Shown here: piece by piece, positions 1 to 5,984 of the stretch
Layout of the letters: every line of letters starts with the position of its first letter
Numbering within the stretch: the stretch's first letter is position 1
Source of the DNA: Nitrospirota bacterium
GTDB lineage: Bacteria > Nitrospirota > Thermodesulfovibrionia > Thermodesulfovibrionales > UBA1546
Direction of reading: 5' to 3'
DNA: 33,085 nt
NCBI GenBank assembly: GCA_026387575.1
Contig: JAPLLK010000091.1
Location: 1-33,085, forward strand
Translations under genes and position numbers: made by a program
The notes under the pieces: generated by a model
Told to the model about the DNA's origin: nothing
The model's input: the letters and a program-made list of their open reading frames with translations, nothing else
Databases searched by the model: none

Positions 1-2
1 TA

Positions 3-806
3 GAGGCGCCCCATGTTGCAAAAAAGGCGAGCGCCGGCCAGTTTGTGATAGTGAAAATAGATGATTTCGGAGAAAGGGTTCCTTTAACCATCGCTGATTT
101 TGACCGCAAGGCAGGCACAGTTACGATAATCTTTCAGGAGGTTGGAAAATCCACAAAGCATCTTGGCGCCCTTAATCCCGGAGATAAGCTCGCTACATTT
201 GCAGGCCCGCTGGGACATCCTACAGATATTAAAAGATACGGCACTGTCATCTGTGTGGCAGGGGGTGTAGGGATAGCACCGGTTTATCCTATTGCAAAAG
301 CGCTTAAAGAAGCGGGGAATGATGTTATCTCCGTAATAGGCGCGCGGAATAAAGGACTCTTATTCTGGGAAGAGAGGATGAGAACCGTATCTGATGAGTT
401 TATCGTCTGTACAGATGACGGCTCTTATGGAAGAAAGGCAGTTGTCACAGAGCCATTGAAGGAGATACTAAGTACAAAAAAGATTTCTCATGTCTGGGCA
501 ATAGGCCCTGCAATAATGATGAAGTTTGTCTCTATGCTAACAAAGGAATTTAATGTGCCCACAGTTGTCAGCCTTAATACGATAATGATAGACGGCACCG
601 GCATGTGTGGAGGATGCAGGGTGCTTCTTGATGAGGGCGCCAAGTTTGTCTGTGTTGACGGCCCTGAATTTGACGGACATAAGATTGACTGGGAGAGCCT
701 TCTTTCAAGGCAGAGGATATACCTGAATGAGGAGCGCGTAGCTTCCGAGAGATGGGAGCATATATGCAATCTGGACAAGGCTGTATCAGGGGATAAGGAT
801 AAATGA
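3..806 (+). CDS. nfnA: NfnA-like ferredoxin:NADP+ reductase / sulfide dehydrogenase small subunit (5' partial)
   Basis: FAD- and [2Fe-2S]-containing small subunit of an NfnAB (NADH-dependent reduced ferredoxin:NADP+ oxidoreductase) or SudAB-type complex. The frame is open to the window edge: family-like sequence (…EAPHVAKKASAGQFVIVK) continues upstream of the first possible GTG at 45, so the true start lies outside and only 267 residues are seen. A GERVPLTIADFD flavin-binding segment, a GGVGIAP nucleotide-binding loop and a C-terminal CGGC…C [2Fe-2S] motif (MCGGCRV, then FVCVDG) are visible. Its stop overlaps the next start (ATGA), so the two subunits are translationally coupled. Related dihydroorotate dehydrogenase electron-transfer subunits (PyrK) share the fold, but the NfnB-type partner favours Nfn/Sud. 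Confidence 0.88.
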   Translation, partial: EAPHVAKKASAGQFVIVKIDDFGERVPLTIADFDRKAGTVTIIFQEVGKSTKHLGALNPGDKLATFAGPLGHPTDIKRYGTVICVAGGVGIAPVYPIAKALKEAGNDVISVIGARNKGLLFWEERMRTVSDEFIVCTDDGSYGRKAVVTEPLKEILSTKKISHVWAIGPAIMMKFVSMLTKEFNVPTVVSLNTIMIDGTGMCGGCRVLLDEGAKFVCVDGPEFDGHKIDWESLLSRQRIYLNEERVASERWEHICNLDKAVSGDKDK

Positions 807-2239
807 CAAAACAGGAGCGGATGAAAATACCAAGGCAGGAGATGCCTTTGCAGGATAAACTGCTTAGAAGGCATAACTTTGATGAGGTGTCTCTGGGGTT
901 ACCGGAGGCCGTTGCCTTTAAGGAGGCAGAGCGCTGTCTTCAGTGCAAGAACCCGAAGTGCGTAGAAGGGTGTCCTGTAGGAGTTCTCATCCCTCAGTTT
1001 ATCAAGGCTCTGCGTGAAGGAAACATAAATGAGTCCATAAGGGTTATGAAGATAAAGAACAATCTGCCGGCTGTATGCGGCCGCGTATGCCCTCAGGAGA
1101 GTCAGTGCGAGGGGAAATGCATATTAGGGAAGACAGGAGAGCCTATTGCGATAGGGAGGCTCGAAAGATATATTGGAGATTATGAGCTTAGCCACAGAAC
1201 GTGCCCTATGGTTAAGCCCAAGGATACAGGGAAAAAAGCGGCTATAGTAGGCTCAGGCCCGGCGGGCATTGCATGCGCTGTTGACCTTGGCAGGGAAGGG
1301 CACAAAGTTACGATATTTGAATCTCTTCATTCAGCAGGGGGGGTTCTCATATACGGCATACCTGAGTTCAGGCTTCCAAAGTCGGTCGTTCATTCTGAGA
1401 TAGATTATGCTGTTCAGTGCCTCGGCATAGAGATAAAGACAGACCATATTATCGGCAGGACAGTTACACTTGATGAACTCCTCGAAGAGTATGATGCTGT
1501 TTTTATAGGTACAGGCGCAGGGCTTCCTAATTTCATGAAGATACCGGGAATAAATTACATCGGTGTCATGTCTGCCAATGAGTTTCTCACGAGGGTTAAT
1601 CTTATGAAGGCATATCGCTTTCCTGAATATGACACTCCTGTAAGGATTGGCGAGCGTGTGGCGGTGATTGGAGCGGGGAATGTTGCGATGGATTCGGCGC
1701 GGTGCGCTGTAAGGCTCCAGAAATCAATGGGAATGAAATCAGGAGAGGTTCATGTTATTTATAGAAGGTCACGTGCTGAAGTTCCTGCAAGATTAGAGGA
1801 ATTTCATCATGCAGAGGAAGAAGGGATAATCTTTGACTTCCTCACAAGCCCTGTAGAGATAATCGGGGACATTAACGGAAACGTGACAGGAATAAAATGT
1901 ATCAGGATGAAGCTTGGAGAAGCTGACAGCTCAGGAAGAAGGCAGCCGATTCCTATAGAGAATTCAGAGTTTGAGATAAAGGTTGATACGGTCATAATGG
2001 CGCTCGGTACAAGCCCCAATCCTGTTGTATTCACTGATGACGGGAATCTTCAGAGGACTAAAAAAGGCACTGTCGTTGCTGACAATGATACGGGAAAGAC
2101 ATCAAAGGCGCGCCTCTGGGCAGGAGGGGATGTTGTCACAGGCTCTGCAACTGTCATAAGCGCAATGGGCGCAGGGAAAAGGGCTGCTGAGGATATTCAC
2201 AGGTTTTTGATGGAGGGGCAAGAAGAAAAATTAGTTTGA
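803..2239 (+). CDS. nfnB: NfnB-like / glutamate synthase small-subunit-like FAD-NADPH oxidoreductase
   Basis: Large subunit partner of the preceding gene, 478 residues, the usual length for NfnB/SudA/GltD-like proteins. The N-terminus has cysteine motifs for two [4Fe-4S] clusters (CLQCKNPKCVEGCP at about residues 46-59, then CGRVCPQESQCEGKC). A dinucleotide fold for FAD (GSGPAGIACA) and a second one for NAD(P)H (GAGNVAMDSARCAVR) follow, with the family stretch GGVLIYGIPEFRLPK between them. In Nfn this subunit holds the bifurcating FAD that couples NADH, NADPH and ferredoxin. No glutamate synthase large subunit is seen nearby, which argues against a role in ammonium assimilation. It converges on the acs-nuo operon, and redox balancing for the Wood-Ljungdahl pathway is a reasonable inference. 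Sulfide dehydrogenase activity cannot be excluded. Confidence 0.88.
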   Translation: MTKQERMKIPRQEMPLQDKLLRRHNFDEVSLGLPEAVAFKEAERCLQCKNPKCVEGCPVGVLIPQFIKALREGNINESIRVMKIKNNLPAVCGRVCPQESQCEGKCILGKTGEPIAIGRLERYIGDYELSHRTCPMVKPKDTGKKAAIVGSGPAGIACAVDLGREGHKVTIFESLHSAGGVLIYGIPEFRLPKSVVHSEIDYAVQCLGIEIKTDHIIGRTVTLDELLEEYDAVFIGTGAGLPNFMKIPGINYIGVMSANEFLTRVNLMKAYRFPEYDTPVRIGERVAVIGAGNVAMDSARCAVRLQKSMGMKSGEVHVIYRRSRAEVPARLEEFHHAEEEGIIFDFLTSPVEIIGDINGNVTGIKCIRMKLGEADSSGRRQPIPIENSEFEIKVDTVIMALGTSPNPVVFTDDGNLQRTKKGTVVADNDTGKTSKARLWAGGDVVTGSATVISAMGAGKRAAEDIHRFLMEGQEEKLV

Positions 2240-2259
2240 GGCACCAGCCTCTCACCTCC

Positions 2260-2279
2260 AATTCTATTATAGAATTTTT
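2260..2279 (+). terminator. Possible weak terminator after nfnB
   Basis: An AT-rich perfect inverted repeat (AATTCTA, 3-nt loop, TAGAATT) runs into a short T tract about 20 bases after the nfnB stop. A small GAGGC/GCCTC hairpin (2238-2251) overlaps the stop region just before it. The stem is weak, so termination is plausible rather than certain. Confidence 0.35.
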
Positions 2280-2309
2280 CAAATGTTTGGCAACTATACT
2301 GACCTCTTC

Positions 2310-2475
2310 TTAATCCCTTCTTGGCAAGGAAGGGCAGGGGGAGGCGAAGTCTAAAATTCTGTTGATGTTTCATATGATGGGGGAGGTTTAGGGTGGGGGT
2401 GACTGAAGGTTGTTTTCAACCTCCACTTAATCCCCCTTTGCTTAACCCCCCCCTCTTAATTTAAGAGGGGGAATA
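2310..2475. repeat. G/C-run repetitive palindromic intergenic element
   Basis: This non-coding stretch holds alternating runs of G and C and ends in a near-perfect palindrome (CCCCCTCTTAA, T, TTAAGAGGGGG at 2449-2471). G-runs at about 2330-2345 and 2379-2400 could form G-rich structure on the + strand. It looks like a dispersed REP/MITE-like intergenic repeat, but its copy number cannot be judged from one window. Confidence 0.45.
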
Positions 2476-2502
2476 TCCACGCAAATACCGGAAGAGCCTT
2501 GT

Positions 2503-2555
2503 TTTAAAAAACTCTCATAGCTTATGGCGTAGAGTGAGCCTCGCACTTATAATTA
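2503..2555. repeat. 53-bp perfect direct repeat, copy 1
   Basis: Identical to 3036-3088 in the same orientation. It covers the last 10 codons and the stop of the small secreted gene, plus 19 bases of 3' flank. Identity stops abruptly at 2556. Confidence 0.9.
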
Positions 2556-2896
2556 TCGTCTTTCCCTTCAATTGTCAGCCAGCCCTCTGCTTTTATCGGA
2601 AAGTCGTTGCAGACTATTATCCAACCCAAAAGATACCCCGGCTCACTACCCACATAGAACCTCACAATACTGTCCCTTTTCCCTTCCGGGTTGCAGTCTT
2701 TAGTTTGCCAGTCGCAACACTCTTTTCCACCCGGCGGAATATTCTTTTTAAAAGCCCCACCTCTCGTTTGTGCAACATGAAATGTTATGTCCGTCTTATT
2801 ATAAACACAGAATGCCTCCGCACTTCCTGCCGCCAGGAATGCCGTTAGCGCTGCAAAGACCAATGCCACAAAAATTGAATTAATTTTTTTTCTCAT
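2522..2896 (-). CDS. Small secreted protein of unknown function
   Basis: A 124-residue exported protein that I do not recognise. The ATG at 2896 is chosen because an AAGGAAG ribosome site lies about 9 bases upstream; a TTG 21 bases further up would extend the frame into that site. An N-terminal signal peptide (MRKK followed by a hydrophobic stretch ending near AGSAEA) precedes a mature domain of about 95 residues. The domain has several cysteines (FCVYN, ECCDW, DCNPEG, VCNDFP, YKCEAH), suggesting disulfides in the periplasm. The gene is monocistronic between repeats. A decayed copy of its 3' end, including a 53-bp perfect repeat, lies about 530 bp upstream of this 3' end in the transcript direction (3055-3162). 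Confidence 0.7.
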   Translation of the reverse strand: MRKKINSIFVALVFAALTAFLAAGSAEAFCVYNKTDITFHVAQTRGGAFKKNIPPGGKECCDWQTKDCNPEGKRDSIVRFYVGSEPGYLLGWIIVCNDFPIKAEGWLTIEGKDDNYKCEAHSTP

Positions 2897-3035
2897 TGTA
2901 ATTTTCTTCCTTTTCAAGTTTTTTTAAAAATTTAAACAGCATTTTAGTTCCCTATCTGCCCTTAAATCATTGCCTTGTTTTTATATCATCACCTCCTCTT
3001 TATTCTGACTTATACAGCAATGCTGCGTTATTTGC

Positions 3036-3088
3036 TTTAAAAAACTCTCATAGCTTATGGCGTAGAGTGAGCCTCGCACTTATAATTA
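3036..3088. repeat. 53-bp perfect direct repeat, copy 2
   Basis: Second copy of 2503-2555, forming the 3' end of the decayed duplicate gene. The flanks differ at the nucleotide level on both sides. Confidence 0.9.
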
Positions 3089-3162
3089 CCGTTACTCCAT
3101 AGAACCTCCAGCCAGCTCCCTGCCTTTATCGGCCAGCTATAGCAGAGTCTTCTACTACAGCA
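3055..3162 (-). pseudogene. Decayed C-terminal fragment of a paralog of the 2522-2896 secreted protein
   Basis: An open stretch of 36 codons without a start, bounded upstream by an in-frame stop at 3163-3165. Its last 29 residues align without gaps to the C-terminus of the neighbouring secreted protein, with 17 identities (shared PIKA, WL and the final NYKCEAHSTP). No signal peptide or N-terminal half can be found upstream. It is best read as the remnant of a tandem duplication, or as a 3' end partly overwritten by gene conversion. Confidence 0.75.
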
Positions 3163-3220
3163 TCATGATTCTCTCTGTATATTTCCTCCAGATGATAAAT
3201 TGTATCATACCGAAATAAAA

Positions 3221-3252
3221 AAAAGGGCGGTGTCATCCGATACCACCCTTTT
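3221..3252 (-). terminator. Intrinsic terminator of the acs-nuo operon
   Basis: Read on the minus strand, a 14-position stem (AAAAGGGTGGTATC paired with GACACCGCCCTTTT, one mismatch and one G-T pair) with a 4-base loop runs into a long U tract (complement of 3213-3224). It lies about 50 bases after the stop of the nuoG-like gene, the last gene of the operon. Confidence 0.85.
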
Positions 3253-3267
3253 GGAAATTTATTATGG

Positions 3268-3292
3268 ATTCCCGCTTACTGACTGCGGGAAT
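3268..3292. repeat. Short palindromic repeat (ATTCCCGC…GCGGGAAT)
   Basis: An 8-bp perfect inverted repeat with a 9-base loop, followed by GACAGG, immediately after the nuoG-like stop codon. It has the form of a REP-like intergenic palindrome found in many bacterial genomes. It may protect the 3' end of the mRNA ahead of the terminator at 3221-3252. Confidence 0.5.
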
Positions 3293-3298
3293 GACAGG

Positions 3299-5332
3299 TC
3301 AAACTCCTCCGGCCATTGCCTTTTCAGACTCTTTAAGCCAGAGAAGCCTTGAGCCGTTGATTACAGATGCATTGATTGACTCTATCATTTCCTGAGGATT
3401 CACATCTAAGCCTTCTTTCTTCTTGAAAGGCTTAAGCGAAACCTTTGGTTTTGCCTTTAAAGCCTTCTTTACGTCTGCATCCTTTGGCTCTTTGATATCC
3501 TTGCCGATTGCCTTTGCGACTGCCATTAATATTTCCTTGTGAGACATTGCCTGTCCTGCCGGCTCAATAGCCTTGCAGAGGTATTTAAGCCTTCCCATAT
3601 AATCAACTATTGTTCCTGACGCCTCAAGGAATGCTGCTGACGGAAGGACAATATCAGCCTGTTTTGCAAGCTCTGTTAGGTGAGAGTTCTGGACTACGAG
3701 AAAATCTGTTTTCGGCCTCTTATTCAAAGGAAGCTCTCCGATTGCATAAATTGCACTCATTCCGTCAGTAACCATTTCTTTGTAGGACTTTCCTTCGCCT
3801 TCAATTCCCATCAAGGTAACGCCTTTGGCATTACTCTCTATAGGCACTGCTAATGCTGCGCCTTTTATCAAAGATAGATTTGCAGATGCATCGTAGAGGG
3901 AAGGGGAGGAGAATATCAAGGGGTTATTTGCTGCCATGAATAGCTCTGCGCCTTTTATTGCATTATCTGAAGGATCAACAGATGCGAGTGCATGAACCAT
4001 TTCTTTTGGAACCTTTGCGCCTTTTGAGATAACACCCTGTGCAATCTCGGAGAGTATCTTTGCCTCATCACCTTTGATGCTTAATGCTGCAACTGCTGAT
4101 ATGTTTGTATCGCCTGAATTTACCACAATAAGCTTTGCGCCTGAATTCACTCTCCTTCTTATTGCCGCATCAAGCGCAGGCAGAACCCTTGTCCACTGGT
4201 TGGGATTCAGTCCCGCAAGAATGATAAGGTCTGCTGAATCAATATCAGATGTCCCGAGCAACTCGGGATTCTTCAATGAATCAGCATCAGAATAAAGACT
4301 TGCCGTTGTATCTAAGTTCTTTGACTTCACGGATGCTGCAAGCTGTTTAAGGACCAGTGCATCCTCATTCATTATTCCTGCCGTGCTTACAAAGCCTGCG
4401 GATGCGCCTGCTTTTTTGAGTTTCTCGGCAACTATGCTTATCGCGTCTTCCCATGTTGTCTCTTTCAGTTCATTCCCGACTTTTTTCATCGGAGCTGTTA
4501 CCCTTGTCTCTGCTTCTATGCAATCAAATCCAAACCTGCCGTAGGCGCAGATATATTTTTCAACAGAGCCATCAGTTCCGCCTGAGTTTATCTTTGCAAC
4601 TCTGCCTTCTTTTGTGCTTACTGATATGTCGCAGCCGTTTCCGCATAAGAGACATACAGAACTTGTTTTTTCGTATTCCCATTCTCTTCCTTTTCTCCAC
4701 CTGTCAGCTTCAAGCAGGGCATTAACAGGGCATACATCCACACAGCTTCCGCAGAATGTGCATGAGGATTCCTGAAGGGGCTTATCGTTTGCTGTTATTA
4801 CCTTTGAACCTACGCCGCGGTCCATGAATTCAAGTACATTTGTCCCCTGATGCTTGCATACACGGACGCATCTGCCGCATAGGATACAGTAGTCAGAGTC
4901 GCGCTTTATGAACGGATTCCCCTCGTCTATTGAAAATCCGAATTTCTTTCTTGTAAAAGTGGATTCCTTGAGTTCAAAGTCGTAAGCATACTGCTGCAGG
5001 TTACAGACGCCTGCTTTTGTGCATGTCATGCAATCCAATGGATGCATAGAGAGAATAAGGTCAATGACAAATTTTCTGACCTCCTGCACCCTTTCGGTCT
5101 TTGTATGGACGACCATACCATCTTTTGCCTTTGTAGTGCAGCCTATCATCGGAGCCTTCAGACCATCAACCTCAACAAGACACAGCCTGCATGCGCCTAT
5201 ACCTTTTGTCCCCTTGAGATAACAGAGGTTCGGTATGTGAATTCCTGCAGTCGCAGCAGCATCTATGAGATTCATTCCCTCAGTTGCCTGAATCTCCTTG
5301 CCGTCTATTGTAAGTTTTATTATATTTTTCAT
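3299..5332 (-). CDS. NuoG-like iron-sulfur subunit with molybdopterin-domain remnant
   Basis: A 677-residue subunit of a soluble NADH-dehydrogenase-like complex. In order: an N-terminal [2Fe-2S] domain (CYLKGTKGIGACRLC, then a later Cys at IGC); the His/Cys-ligated [4Fe-4S] motif (HPLDCMTCTKAGVC); two ferredoxin-type [4Fe-4S] motifs (CILCGRCVRVC and CTFCGSCVDVC); a further [4Fe-4S] motif (CLLCGNGCD, Cys later at YICAYG); then about 400 residues of molybdopterin-oxidoreductase-like fold. No Cys or selenocysteine ligand for molybdenum is apparent after the fourth cluster, so it is probably an electron-transfer scaffold, as in NuoG, and not a formate dehydrogenase. It is shorter than respiratory NuoG (about 900). 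It is the last gene of the acs operon, 51 bp after the small NuoF-tail gene. HydA-like, FdhA-like or NuoG-like ancestry cannot be settled by eye. Confidence 0.82.
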   Translation of the reverse strand: MKNIIKLTIDGKEIQATEGMNLIDAAATAGIHIPNLCYLKGTKGIGACRLCLVEVDGLKAPMIGCTTKAKDGMVVHTKTERVQEVRKFVIDLILSMHPLDCMTCTKAGVCNLQQYAYDFELKESTFTRKKFGFSIDEGNPFIKRDSDYCILCGRCVRVCKHQGTNVLEFMDRGVGSKVITANDKPLQESSCTFCGSCVDVCPVNALLEADRWRKGREWEYEKTSSVCLLCGNGCDISVSTKEGRVAKINSGGTDGSVEKYICAYGRFGFDCIEAETRVTAPMKKVGNELKETTWEDAISIVAEKLKKAGASAGFVSTAGIMNEDALVLKQLAASVKSKNLDTTASLYSDADSLKNPELLGTSDIDSADLIILAGLNPNQWTRVLPALDAAIRRRVNSGAKLIVVNSGDTNISAVAALSIKGDEAKILSEIAQGVISKGAKVPKEMVHALASVDPSDNAIKGAELFMAANNPLIFSSPSLYDASANLSLIKGAALAVPIESNAKGVTLMGIEGEGKSYKEMVTDGMSAIYAIGELPLNKRPKTDFLVVQNSHLTELAKQADIVLPSAAFLEASGTIVDYMGRLKYLCKAIEPAGQAMSHKEILMAVAKAIGKDIKEPKDADVKKALKAKPKVSLKPFKKKEGLDVNPQEMIESINASVINGSRLLWLKESEKAMAGGV

Positions 5333-5354
5333 TTAATCCTCCTGCAAATTTATA

Positions 5355-5396
5355 GGTTGAGGTTGAGATTAAGTTTGAGAGAACTAAACCTCAACC
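5355..5396 (-). other. Intercistronic hairpin overlapping a stop codon
   Basis: A perfect 10-bp inverted repeat (GGTTGAGGTT at 5355-5364, AACCTCAACC at 5387-5396). One arm lies in the last codons of the NuoF-tail gene and the other in the gap before nuoG. There is no U tract on the minus strand, so mRNA processing, stability or translational tuning is more likely than full termination. Confidence 0.5.
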
Positions 5397-5974
5397 TTAG
5401 CCGCGACCTGTTTTATGTCAATAATTACAATTGCCTCTGTCGGACAGACTTTAATACAGTCCCCGCATTTAATGCACCTCTTCTGCCTTATATCAAAGGG
5501 CAGATGTCCGCCCTGATAGGGCTTTTTCTTCTTTCCGAGTATTGCGTGATATTTACATACGTCCTGACATAATCCGCACATTATGCACTTTTCAGGAATA
5601 ATTACATATTCAATTAATGACGTGCACTCTCTTTCAGCGCAGGTCCCTTTTATATGCTCCTCGAATACACCGCTGTCTATCCACTCAATAATGAACTTTG
5701 CGGTGTCCTTGCCCTTTTTGCACATTGATGTCTCAAGCATGTGTCCGGCTATCATCTTCAATTTTGCTATATCAGCCTTTGTGCCTTTTCCTCCTGCAGT
5801 GTCCTCCAGCCGTATTTTTGCCTCATAACTGCCCATTGAACAGGGGAAACACCTCCCGCACATGGGCCCTGAAAGAAATTCTGTTACAAGATACAAAGCC
5901 TTCTGGACATGGCACTTTTTTGCATCTGCAATTTTCTTTATGTCTTCTAATTTCAATTCTTTATGCTCGTTCAT
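5384..5974 (-). CDS. Stand-alone NuoF C-terminal iron-sulfur domain fused to a 2x[4Fe-4S] ferredoxin
   Basis: A 196-residue protein matching only the C-terminal part of NuoF/HydB-type subunits. Residues about 30-100 form the NuoF iron-sulfur-binding helical domain with its cluster ligands (MCGRCFPCSMG, later SMCKKG). Residues about 120-185 form a two-cluster ferredoxin (CIMCGLCQDVC and CIKCGDCIKVC). The FMN/NADH-binding domain and SLBB domain are absent, so it cannot oxidise NADH alone. The full-length NuoF-like protein encoded 10 bp upstream ends in a homologous region, which suggests duplication of that tail. It probably adds clusters between the flavin subunit and the NuoG-like subunit, or serves as a ferredoxin docking subunit. 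The ATG at 5974 follows an AGGAAT-type ribosome site. Confidence 0.78.
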   Translation of the reverse strand: MNEHKELKLEDIKKIADAKKCHVQKALYLVTEFLSGPMCGRCFPCSMGSYEAKIRLEDTAGGKGTKADIAKLKMIAGHMLETSMCKKGKDTAKFIIEWIDSGVFEEHIKGTCAERECTSLIEYVIIPEKCIMCGLCQDVCKYHAILGKKKKPYQGGHLPFDIRQKRCIKCGDCIKVCPTEAIVIIDIKQVAAKVEV

Positions 5975-5984
5975 GGACCTATTC

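Noticed and set aside
2440-2475. CRISPR-like repeat in the palindromic intergenic region
   Set aside because: Only one palindromic unit is present; there are no regularly spaced repeats or cas genes.
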